In this document: one piece after another, positions 44,751 to 64,000 of the stretch
How the letters are laid out: every line of letters starts with the position of its first letter
Position numbering within the stretch: position 1 is the first letter of the stretch
Source: Cristatella mucedo
Lineage: Eukaryota; Bryozoa; Phylactolaemata; Cristatellidae
Assembly (NCBI GenBank): GCA_009760855.2
Contig: WPIO01000005.1
Coordinates: forward strand, 11,127,001-11,191,000
Length of the DNA stretch: 64,000 nt
Direction of reading: 5' to 3'
The notes under the pieces: generated by a model
What the model was told of the DNA's origin: nothing
The model's input: the letters and a program-made list of their open reading frames with translations, nothing else
Databases searched by the model: none
Translations under genes and position numbers: made by a program

Positions 44751-46130
44751 GGAGCTCTTGTCTTCTTTCCTTGTGCTTTGCCTTCCCGTTCTTGATTGAT
44801 TGAATGATACTATCGAGTGTCTAACCAGGAGCAGTGAGTATTTTGTGTGCTGTTACAAGTTTTCCTGAGCAGAATACTTTGATTTTCAAAAGCAATTGGT
44901 TATTGCTTCTATTGCAATGCATAATGTACAGCATCGGAGAAGAAATCGAGTCCTCTTTGGATGCTAAAGACTGGGTGCTACTTATTGGAAACCTACAATT
45001 TGATCATAGTACAAGTTTAGCTATCGGTTTTGCTTCACGCTGTTTTTGAAGGATCACAAAAGCACAGCACTGTGTTAATTCATTCAAATTACATATCATT
45101 AATACGCACCATGGTTAAACAAACTTGGCACACTGCACAGAGAGTGACGACTAAAAAGTGGGAACAGTTTCTTTCTTGAAAGAATGCTTGCTTTTTTGGG
45201 GGTTTTAGGAGAGGGTTACATCAAATAATCAGTAGCAAAAACACAAATTACTCCAATAAATGGCAGCCACATCGTCAGCAGAGCAATCTCTAAACCCAGA
45301 CCGGTTCCCCCAGGAAAATCACCGATCATGCCCTCTTGATGGTGCTCAGTGAAGAATCACCCTACAAATCGATGTCTGTTATGTTCCGTGTTGGCTTGAG
45401 CATGAAACAACCGTTTTGCTTCTTAAAATTTAACAGAAGTTTATACCACTAGAGGTATGATATGAGGCAATACAGGAGACAAAAAGACAAGTCTGCATAT
45501 ATTTTGCTATGATGAGGACAAGTTGTTGCTTACGTAAATATTGGCATGCCATTTATATCGTGGAGCATATATTCTAAGCACCTCCAATATATCTAATGGA
45601 GAAAGTGTTCTCTAAATAGGATAATATCTGTATTTTAGTCACTGCTCTGTATGTAACATTTGGTTTATTCAACTATGCTGTTGCCTGTAAATAAAATGTG
45701 ATTCGAAGGAAATATCACAGTGCTGTGCTCGTGAGTTGCTTGATAACAAAGTGGAGCCAAACCCACATCTCAACGTAACCAAAATATATTTTCAAGTGAG
45801 AGCCAAAAAGGTCAAGTTATGCCCCAAAGATGCTACCACCGACATCCCTGCCAATTACTGTTCCAGCCAACATAGCTTGTAAACACAGCAAAGCTGATCA
45901 ATTTGTTCCACACATATTTTGAAAATAAAATCATCTTTCGGTTGCCCGTGATATACATCCATTTATCGACGCTTGATTGCACAATAGTAGGCACACAACT
46001 GGATTCACTCTATGGCTGGGTGGGCGTTCGGTGGCCATTTTTATATAACTGCTCATGTTCAATGACATTCTGTGTAAGCACTCATAGCATATTACTCAAT
46101 GACATACAGCCAATATTGAAGCTTGGGGCC
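44750..46130. other. AT-rich intergenic DNA, nothing recognised
   Basis: Two open frames under 80 codons have no recognisable motif. No SINE or LINE match to other copies was seen. Confidence 0.6.
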
Positions 46131-47480
46131 TCGGAATGTTAGAGCTACAAGTGAATCCTCAGTAGCGCTCGAAGGGTTCGAGTCATGGCCGGGCTTTTTT
46201 GGCAATTCGAACGCACAATGGCTCAGAATTTCTGTAGGTAAATTCGAAATACCCTATAAGCTGTAAGTTGGAACACTAAGTCAAAGCTTATTTGAAACTA
46301 GTTTTTTTTGGCTTGGCAAGTGGATTGCAGTTCCGAGTTCTGGGCCGAAAGGAGGGCAATGCCTTCGGGGAGGCAAGGTTCAAACAAGGTATTCACACAA
46401 AGTACCTCATGCACGACTGAATTTAGAGGTGAACTTGAAACAACCTCGTCAGTAAAAAGAAAATACAGAGTTTGACTGCATGTTTTGGAAAAGAAAGGTA
46501 CACCACAAGTCGAAAGTGCCTCGCATAACGGGAGGATTTTCAAAAGAATGCGCACACGCTATATTGTTAAAGCGCCAGGTTAATTTTTTTATAGCTGATT
46601 TACAAGCCTCATTTACACAGGAGCAGAAGAGCCTTGTCGGCTATCACCCACTTGCAGTAGGCAATGAAGGACTGCCTGCTGCAGGACTCGAACCCGCGAC
46701 ACGGGTTTTGAACTGCAAGCACCATACCCCTGGGCTGAGAAAAAAAGGGCTACAGTCAAAACGCTATGCTCCGTAACATGGAGCCGAAATCGAAGCTTCC
46801 CACAGCTATTTTCGGCTTGGCAAGAGGATCGCAGTTTGAAAAACCAGCAAAGGACGCATATGGCATGACAATTTTTGAGCGAGCTCGATAAACAATGGTC
46901 AGTAATATGAAATTGAGCACAGCTTCGAGAAGCTTCTTTTGAATATGGCAGATGAATTGCAGTTCGAAAGTACCATTCTACTGGCTGGGCGAGGCCTTAG
47001 CAGGCCAATTGCACGAGAATGGATATGCACAATAGCCTGAAATTGTGGGGTAAACTCGAAGCAACGCTGTCAATAATACAGGGGCCAAATCGCAGCTTTG
47101 CTCCACTTAGTTTGAAAATGGCAGGCAGATTGCAGTTGGAAAGCACAGGGCCTCTGGCTAAGCCAGGCCTTTGCAAGAGAGCCAGCACGAACAATTCCGT
47201 GAGGCTTTGCGGGTAAGTCAAAACAGCATTGTAAAATGGAATCAAAACCATAGCTACGCATAGTTAATATTGGAAATGGAACGACGGATCCAAGTTTGAA
47301 AGTACCATGTCATTGGCCGGGTCACACTTCTGATTCCATTGCAGGAGAGCTCATGCCCAATCCTTGAAATTGTCTAGGGTAAACTTAAAGCACTGCTACC
47401 TCTAAAAGAGACTGCAACAGATACTTTGCCCAGCTTATTTTGGAGCCGGCAAATGGATAGCAGTTATTTGTGGCACACTC
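46130..47480. repeat. Diverged tandem satellite, period near 165 bp
   Basis: A recurring block with the order ATGGCAGxxxATTGCAGTTxGAAAG, TGxCACAATxxCTGAAATT, GGGTAAACTCGAAGCA, then CTGTxAATA. The block with AAATT and GGTAAA appears near 46213, 46407, 47025, 47186 and 47351. The last three are 161 and 165 bp apart. Copies are strongly diverged and one SINE interrupts the array. Confidence 0.6.
46583..46740 (-). mobile_element. tRNA-derived SINE (type A) inside the satellite
   Basis: A minus-strand copy with B-box CGGGTTCGAGTCC and the CTATCACCCACTTGCAGTAG body. It sits between two satellite units. Confidence 0.7.
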
Positions 47481-48570
47481 AACAAAGCACATCCCAGTCC
47501 ATTGCTCCATTACCACCTTGATTAGTGCTGTTTCCCACGGTGCTTGTTTTGCACGGGTGTGCAAAAGCATTTCTAATAGTCGAGGATACTTAATCTGGAA
47601 TCTCCTACTACCCTCTCTCCACTACCCTCCTCTCTCTCCCTGTCTCTCTGCAACAGTGCAGGCATTAATTGTACACATACACGTGTAACTTAAAATGGTC
47701 ACCTGCTAGCCAAACGAGTTTTCGGAAGCTGCAAACAGCCGAAGACCAGCAGATGATGCAACAATGAAAGCAATCGAGTAATTGAGCTTGCAAGACCAGC
47801 GCGACTTTCTGGTTACCTGGTAATGTGGAGCTGCTGTACTGCAGGGCGGCAGCCATTTACTCAGGAGGAACCCGGCTGTAAAAACTCCCCTTTACCAGGA
47901 TGGGTCCTAAAGTAGAGGATATTTAGTTCTTTTAACGGGCTATACAATTGTCTCATCATTATTATAGAGTAGGACCGAACTAGGCTTCATCCTATAGAAT
48001 TACTGGCTAAGAACGTCACACCATGGGCTAAGTAGTCACTTGAGCAGGAGGAAAGCTTGTGGAAAGGACCAAGTGAAAAGGCTTTCAGAATGCACCATGC
48101 TGCTTAGCAGCTCCAATTTCGCGGAGGTACAGGTCACTAGGGCCCCCCTTGAGAGAACACACGTTACCAGAAGAGGGTTTAGGGGTGCTGGCTGGAAAGC
48201 AAAACTGGAACAGCAAAACCAGCCTGCCATAGAGGGGCCGTGACTCTTGCATATTTTCTGAGCTCACCCATAGAATCTTATGTATCTCCGTACTTAGCTA
48301 ATGCGAACACACCTGCTTGGCCATCACCAGGTACTAAACTTCACCAGCATCCTGAAGGGCAGCTAAATGTGTGTACCATGGGCATGTGAAGGGCAGCTAA
48401 ATGTGTGTACCGTGTCAATTCAAGGCAGAAAAGCTTCAGCAACGCCCTGCCTCTGGGAAACACAAGCCGTGCAGAACGGCACTTTGGCAGCGAGCCCTAG
48501 AGGGCTGTTGTTAGGCCACTACAAAAGAAGGCAACATTTGACCGGGAGAGCTTAAGCGACTTCTGCCCAG
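47480..48570. other. Intergenic, nothing recognised except a short duplication
   Basis: A direct duplication of GAAGGGCAGCTAAATGTGTG lies at about 48353-48376 and 48388-48411. No gene is seen. Confidence 0.6.
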
Positions 48571-49130
48571 ACTCCCAACTATCGTTTCTATAAACTATAT
48601 ATCGGAACAAGTGGTGGCAAACCAACTCAAGTCGTATATTGAAACTTCAAACCTAGCAGGTTCCGGTCAGGTTTTATAACTAATCACCAAGACGTCAGCA
48701 TTACTTTGGGTTAATTACAGCCTTCTCGGGAAAGCAGACTCGGGTAAAGTCTCTCTGCTTGTTTTGCTTCATCTTTCGGTAGCATTTGATACTATTATTC
48801 ACCAAGTCCGTCGTCTTCAGCGCCCCCATTTCGCCTAGGCATCAACGACACCGTGCTGCAATGGTTAGGGTCCTATCTCAAGTGAGAGACTCCACGGCAA
48901 TGATATCAATGGGCAACAATCATCCGTGAAACCAATAAACTATGGGGTACCCTTGGGCTCTGTGCTTGGTCCACTTCTTTTCATTCCATCTTGCCCATGC
49001 AAGCACAAGCAGAATCTAGGCTTTTACTTTTATGCCGATGACACACACCTGTACCTATGCTCTGATTCCTCCCAGCCTTACAGCAAGTCAAACTCTCAAC
49101 TCTCTTCCTGAATGTATTGCTGAAATTCGC
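48570..49130 (+). mobile_element. LINE reverse-transcriptase fragment
   Basis: The plus strand reads VSLLVLLHLSVAFDTIIHQV, NYGVPLGSVLGPLLF and FYFYADDTHLYLC, the RT motifs of L2/CR1 ORF2 including the catalytic YADD. Frames shift between them, so the copy is dead. Confidence 0.8.
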
Positions 49131-49139
49131 AAATGAATG

Positions 49140-50186
49140 ATGAAAGATGTGCTGTTAGGAAAATTATGCTTTTTAGGTTCACTTTAAATGTCGTCAAGCC
49201 AGGTAATGTCGCGATGTCAGTCGGCAGAGAGTTGTATGCTTTAAGTACACAGGAAGAGGAGGCACGGCCTCGCAAGCATTGAGGTGGGATAGGGACACAG
49301 CTAAATTACTAGAGTCAGGCGGCGAAAGTAGGCTCCGGAATCGAGAATGTCTAATAGATAAGCCGAAGGCAGAGAATGGTAAGACCTTATAGGCAGAAGG
49401 GAGTGCAAGATCCTTGAAGCCAATGCACTGCTTGATGGGGAGCCAGTGCAGGTAGGAGAAGTAGTGCAAGCAGAAGTCTAGATGGGATCTCATAAAACAC
49501 ACGTACCAACTTTGATGTGGTACCCATATCTAAGAATTTTGGTTATGTTACTTAACTGAAAGGGGCAGGAGTTGATCGTGGAATGGATGTGGACATTTGG
49601 CAAAAGGTCATTTTGGAACAGGATGCTCCATATCCCGAGCAGGCGATACAAGAAAAATGCTGGTCAAGCCACAGTTGAAGCGAGGATTTATAATTTTTGA
49701 ACGAAACTAGGTTTTCCCATTGCTATTAGGCAGGTCTTCTCAGCATTCAGTTTAAGAAAGCTCCCATCGAAATTCGAGAACGTCAGCAATGCAGACTGAA
49801 ACGTGGCTGAGACGGTCGAGGCACTGGAAAGTCACGATGGATCAAGGCACATGAAAGCTGTGTGTCAGCTGCATTAAAAATGAAAGCCAAGATTGTGCTT
49901 AGCTATAGCATCAAGAACAGGGAATACGAACTGTGAAAAGAAGGAAGACCAGTACATTCTTGGAACATGCCATAAATCAAAGGCTCACTGGATGATCAGT
50001 GACCATTGATATCTAATACCTGACACCTACGACTAAGGAAAGACCTAAACAAGTACAATGTTACGCCAGTGATGCCCAGTCGAGACAACTGGTGCTCAAG
50101 AAGAACTTGGTGATAATCGTGTCCCACGCGGTCAGGAGATATAGCAGAGTAAGCAAAAAGTCTACTTAAGTAGGAATTCGAGAGAG
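49140..50186 (-). mobile_element. LINE ORF2 C-terminal half
   Basis: The minus-strand frame reads YFSYLHWLPIKQCIGFKDLA, then LPSAYKVLPFSAFGL. RT-like sequence (AFMCLDPS, DxLHEHQLSRL) lies upstream, to about 50180. It abuts the plus-strand RT piece at 48570-49130, tail to tail. Confidence 0.7.
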
Positions 50187-50262
50187 GATCTGAGGTCCAC
50201 CTTTCCCTGCTAAAGAACTTCTCTCGAATTCCTACTTAAGTAGACGTTCTGCTTACTCTGCT
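50143..50262. repeat. Long inverted repeat, 42-nt arms
   Basis: Arms 50143-50184 and 50221-50262 are reverse complements with two mismatches, around a 36-base spacer. The left arm is the LINE sequence homologous to 44575-44615; the right arm is the same piece inverted. Confidence 0.9.
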
Positions 50263-50548
50263 TATGGCGACGGAATTCCGCAATGCTTTCGCGACAGCTT
50301 CGTGCTTACGCACAACTAGGCACATCGCGATTGATTGCTGAATGGCAAGCATCGGTCAAGCTCAGCTAGAGGCGCATACCGTCGCCAGCTGGGCTTCTAG
50401 GATCGTGCTACCGTATTCAATATCTCACAAAGCAGCCGAACTCTTTGCAACGAACGGGTAGCGGCAGGCGCGGTGAGTCTGGGCCCAGCTTACCTTAGAG
50501 GGCTGGGAGCACGTTAGAGCGACAGACATGCAGGGCAGAGCTCGCGGG

Positions 50549-50550
<2 letters not shown>
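50262..50550 (+). repeat. Duplicated segment, copy 1
   Basis: It shares TTATGGCGACGGAATTCCGC through CAGAGCTCGCGGGATA with 52254-52526, differing by a few substitutions and one length change near its end. It begins at the inverted repeat's right edge and ends at a (TA)n array. Confidence 0.9.

Positions 50551-50606
<56 letters not shown>
50549..50606. repeat. (TA)n array
   Basis: A TA array with one TG interruption near 50568. It starts at the end of the duplicated segment. Confidence 0.9.
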
Positions 50607-50608
<2 letters not shown>

Positions 50609-50696
50609 TCTGCACTATCAACGCAGGTACTAGAGTTTGCCAGTCAACAATAGACAAGTCAGCATGGTCTGCCAGGATTCCGTCGAGCTGCTGATA

Positions 50697-51405
50697 CCAA
50701 CTTAATAATAATAATAATGCACTTGATAAAGTGCCCTGAGAGAATTCAATCTCTCTCTAGGCGCTTTAAATTTGCTGCAAAGGGAAATGCAATTGAATGG
50801 TGAGTAATATCGTGCTTGATAAACAAACAAAATGAATAACATGGTTAAGGGTGACATGCACAGGGTCAGCATGCAAATGTGGTTAGTGGCAGCATGCACA
50901 GTGTCAGCACGCATAAGCACATCAAGGACGAATCACAGGGACCCACTAAATGCTGTCCTAAATAGGTGTGTTTTTAAGTTTCTTTCAAATGTGGTCAGGT
51001 CAGGGGATGTTCTGACGCAGGTCGGGAGGGAGTTCCAGGCTTTGGGAGAATACAAACTAAATGCACGGTCTCCAAAGGATTTGAGGTTTGTACGAGGTAT
51101 TTCTAGACTGTTGGATTCCGAAAAGCGGGTGGTACGATGCTTGGCCTGATGGGGGAGTATATCTGAGAGATAGGCTGGAGCCAAAGAATGAAGTGACCTG
51201 AAAGCGAGCGACAAAACCTTGAAGTCAATCCGTTGCTTGACTGGTAACCAGTGCAGGTCGGCCAGAAGTGGTGTACTGTGGCAACTGCAACGCTCACGAC
51301 AGACACGCCTAGCTGCGGAGTTTTGCACCAGCTGCAATCGCCTGATCGCACATGCTGGAAGACCAGTACGCAGTTTGCCATTGACCGGTAGGAAACTGCA
51401 TGTAT
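50697..51405 (-). mobile_element. L2-like LINE 3' end, young copy
   Basis: A minus-strand frame of about 160 codons reads LQLVQNSAARRVC, LLADLHWLPVKQRIDFKVLS and GDRAFSLYSPKAWNSLP. This is the ORF2 C-terminus of an L2/CR1-clade LINE. A 3'UTR and tail with ATT repeats follow. It is nearly identical to 60702-61308. Confidence 0.85.
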
Positions 51406-52253
51406 AGCACTGGGCCACCCCCTCTCCTCCCCCCCCCCCCCCCCCGTGCTACAGAAGGGAGCCAATGCACAGATGAAATGGCCTGCCCACAGCAATGCCA
51501 GACACAGCTGAGTCAGGCAAGCAAGGCAACTGCGATGTAACCACTACATAACATTTACAACTTCTTTCGACTGAATCTAATCGATAATGTATTAGCCTCT
51601 CTTACTTATTAACAACTATTTAAACTCCAAGCTTTCGTGCCTCTTGCAAGTAAGCGCACTTGTCGAAGCTGACAACATAGATTAGTCGTCTGATTGCAAT
51701 GGAGTTTAAGTGCGACTCTATACTACTTAGCTCGGCTAACCGGGTCTAGCTGAGCTTATTAGGTTAGCCCTCCACTAACTAGGTCTGGTCCTCCAACCTA
51801 GGGCATAGCCCCACAAACCAGATCTCTTGCACGTGCTAGCCTTAGCACAGCCTGAGCAGACAATGGAATCGTGGCTTCACGCTTTATATGCCAGATAATG
51901 GATTTCTCGATCGGCCGCCACCTCTCAAGCTCGCCACCTCTCAAGCTCGCAGCGCCAGTCTTTTCTATTTCCGGAAAGGAGACAACCACGTGCTGACAAT
52001 GGTGCTCCAACAGGTCTCGAAGCGCAGGGCTTATATCTGCTGCGGATCTATCCTCACGGGCAAGAAACCCGATGTCAGTAAAGACTTGAGGAGAGCGTAT
52101 CGCACAAAAAACGTAGTGCCGAAGTCCCATGACCAAGACCTAGGCATACGGCTGCCAACACGGAAACGATCTGGTGGGAGGGGTTGGTGGTTGAACCCGG
52201 GCTGGCGAAGCCGGTCACGGGCTTCTGCCGGGCTGCTGCGCGAGCCGAGACGT
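51405..52253. other. Intergenic DNA upstream of FKBP15, nothing recognised
   Basis: It begins with a C run (51429-51445). A short direct repeat of CCACCTCTCAAGCTCGC lies at about 51918-51953. No gene is recognised. Confidence 0.6.
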
Positions 52254-52526
52254 TTATGGCGACGGAATTCCGCAATGCTTTCGCGACAGCTTCGTGCTTA
52301 TGCACAACTAGGCACATCGCGATTCTTGCCGAATGGCAAGCATCGGTCAAGCTCAGCTAGAGGCGCATACCGTCACCAGCTGGGCTTCTAGGAGCGTGCT
52401 ACCGTATTCAATATCTCACAAAGCAGCCGAACTCTTCGCAACGAACGGGTAGCGGCAGGCGCGGTGAGTCTAGGCCCAGCTTACCTTCGAGAGCTGCAGG
52501 ACATGCAGGGCAGAGCTCGCGGGATA
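52254..52526 (+). repeat. Duplicated segment, copy 2, in the FKBP15 5' flank
   Basis: The partner of 50262-50550. It ends about 215 bp upstream of the FKBP15 ATG and may be part of the promoter region. Confidence 0.9.
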
Positions 52527-52680
52527 GGAAACAATGCCGTAAAAATAAGGCAGGCACACTCGAACCGGTTGCTTGCATTATTATACTCACTGCGCGCTAT
52601 CGCAGCCATTGGGGAAGTCGTGCGCAGTCCGACTGAGAGGCAAGCAGCAGCCGCAATCTCTGTGCAGCCTGTGTCGGAAG

Positions 52681-52726
52681 TGACGTAACCAAGCTGAAGT
52701 CCGGCGCATTTGTGGAGGGGCGGGGT
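52681..52726 (+). promoter_or_regulatory. CRE-like site and GC box before FKBP15
   Basis: TGACGTAA (52681-52688) is a CRE/bZIP-type site and GGGGCGGGGT (52717-52726) is an Sp1-type GC box. Both are within 65 bp of the start codon. Function is inferred only. Confidence 0.35.
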
Positions 52727-52741
52727 GCGACTCCTCCTGGA

Positions 52742-62478
<9,737 letters not shown>

Positions 62479-62804
62479 GTCAGTAGTGGTGGACGAGTGA
62501 GAAAGCTCGAGCCACTTTGTGCCACCCTTCGATGCAGTGCTGGCAGTGCGAGATTTCTTCCCGAAACAAGAGATGCGATTGAGGCTATCGGGCCGCCAGT
62601 TGCTGCTCCGGTAGGAGCCCACTTGCCGGTTTCATGTCCCCGGAATGCCCTGCGCTATGGTCTGTCCTTCGTTCATCCAACTCCGTGGCGTTTAGCTAGG
62701 ACAGATCGGTAGCTGGGCACCGATAACTGACCAGAGTGCTGTATATATTGATCGGTGAGCTGCATTGGTCGGGGTAGATAAAGATAGAGCAAGAGGGAAG
62801 CTGG

Positions 62805-62812
62805 ATAGATAA

Positions 62813-62885
<73 letters not shown>
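62805..62885 (+). repeat. (GATA)n microsatellite
   Basis: About 20 ATAG repeats. Confidence 0.96.
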
Positions 62886-62912
62886 CAGAGACAGGCTGAC
62901 ATGTACAGAAAT

Positions 62913-63091
62913 AAGCCGTGATGGCACACTAGGTAAGGCGGTTGCTTTCACGACCTCGGCCCCAAGGCCGTGGGTTCGATTCCTGCGGTGGGCGATCCTG
63001 TATTGCCACTGCAAGCTGTGGTGATAGCCGTAAAGGCTCTTCTGTCGCTAAATAAAAAGAGGCTGTTTAATCAGCTGGGATTCATTTTTTA
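62913..63091 (+). mobile_element. tRNA-derived SINE (type A), intact
   Basis: A-box TGGCACACTAGG and B-box GGTTCGATTCC both fit the pol III consensus exactly. It is closest in body and end to the copy at 8878. Confidence 0.8.
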
Positions 63092-63310
63092 TTATTTAAA
63101 TGGATGGTGAGGGAAAGACACTGGCGTGGCCGAGTTGGATGGGCAGGGAGGGATGGTAGGTGGCTGAGTGAGTGAATGTAAGAGTGAGTGAATTAAGTAC
63201 TGATGAGTTATTGAGAGCCTTTTTTTAGTATTAATAGCAGTTGATCCTAGCCTGTGGTTAACTTGTTAAAAGGCAGCTGAAATGCTTTGATGTAAAGTGT
63301 TAACACTGCC

Positions 63311-63465
63311 CTGGTTTGGCCTGGTAGTTGATGTGCTCGCCCCGACCGAGGTCAACGTGAATGTATATGACGACCGAGGTCGTGGGTACGATCCCCATGG
63401 CATATGTGAAGTGCATGAATAGAGATTAAGTTCTCTTAGGGCGATATACAAATGAGTTCTATATA
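63311..63465 (+). mobile_element. LINE-tailed SINE (type B)
   Basis: A tRNA-like head with B-box GGTACGATCCC, then CATATGTGAAGTGCATGAAT and the tail AGAGATTAAGTTCTCTTAGG. Confidence 0.65.
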
Positions 63466-63469
63466 TGTA

Positions 63470-63473
63470 TAGC

Positions 63474-63517
<44 letters not shown>

Positions 63518-63520
63518 GCA
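63470..63520. repeat. (TA)n run with inverted flanks
   Basis: TAGCTAAATATAT on the left and ATATATTTAGCA on the right; the array is one palindrome about 50 bp long. Confidence 0.85.
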
Positions 63521-64000
63521 CGAGCGATATACCACTGATTGTTGCTGGCCTTAAGCTGTTGAAAAAACTCGAGCTGAAGCGCCAAAGAAGACATCTCATT
63601 GTACTGGTGAAGGTTGCTTACTGCCGGTAGAGCGAAGCATGGCAGTTAGTCGAAGACTCGACCGGATATCTGCAATGCCGATGCGTTGCTATGCTCACCT
63701 CTCAGTTTTTGTCTTTTTTTGCGGATGCTGCATATCTTTTAGAATGAATTTTTTTGGTAGCTGCAAGTTGTGATCGTGGAGGCTGAGCTGACAGAGGTGA
63801 AGCTCGTAGATATTGCTTACATGAAAGCAAGCTTCTTGTGCGATTGTCTCTGTCAAAATAAGCCTGCATTTTTACCTTAGTAAGTGCATGTCTATACAGA
63901 TTGAACGCCTAGAACTAGAAATCCTTTTTTGCTCCCTTGTACAGTGCAGTGTTTTCACAGTGGCTGAGCTGCTGATGATTCGTCTTTCTGCTTGTGCCTA
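63521..64000 (+). other. Remainder of FKBP15 intron 5
   Basis: No exon continuing the FKBP domain is found. Nothing else is recognised. Confidence 0.6.

Noticed and set aside
50933-51418. A host gene for a 161-residue protein
   Set aside because: The sequence is the C-terminus of LINE ORF2 (HWLPVKQRIDFK) and recurs at 60941 and elsewhere.

Overview
This is animal nuclear DNA with spliced genes. It shows long introns, LINE 3' ends, tRNA-derived SINEs and many dinucleotide microsatellites. Laminin and FKBP15 residues compared from memory suggest a protostome invertebrate, possibly an arthropod or chelicerate; the species cannot be told from the sequence.

Layout: (1) 295-33755, plus strand: a complete laminin gamma-chain gene. 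I could place 29 coding exons by hand. All have GT/AG borders, every splice phase agrees, and the total is 4929 nt (1642 codons plus stop). The human LAMC1 chain is 1609 residues. (2) 38897-40996, minus strand: a 699-codon uninterrupted exon for a low-complexity Ala/Ser/Gln/Pro-rich protein. Its C-terminal helical block resembles the CLOCK-interacting pacemaker (CIPC) family. (3) 52742-62478, plus strand: the first five coding exons (223 codons, phase-consistent) of an FKBP15/WAFL homologue. It has the WH1-like domain and the start of the FKBP domain; the rest lies beyond the window. The laminin and CIPC-like genes converge. The CIPC-like and FKBP15 genes diverge, about 11.7 kb apart.

The remainder is introns and repeat-rich intergenic DNA. 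There are at least two L2/CR1-like LINE lineages, mostly 3'-end fragments with some reverse-transcriptase pieces. One SINE family has perfect pol III A and B boxes, and a second has a LINE-like tail. Other features are a diverged satellite with a period near 165 bp, a 270-bp segment present 2 kb apart upstream of FKBP15, several inverted repeats, and long GT, GA, CA, TC, TA and GATA arrays. No rRNA, authentic tRNA gene, CRISPR array or prokaryotic feature was seen.

The three genes do not form one pathway. Laminin gamma is a secreted basement-membrane subunit, FKBP15 is a cytoplasmic actin/endosome adaptor, and CIPC is a nuclear repressor of the circadian CLOCK-BMAL1 dimer. The most unusual points are the C-terminal extension of laminin gamma past the integrin-binding glutamate, the CIPC-like gene in a probable invertebrate, and the unnamed satellite and duplicated segments.
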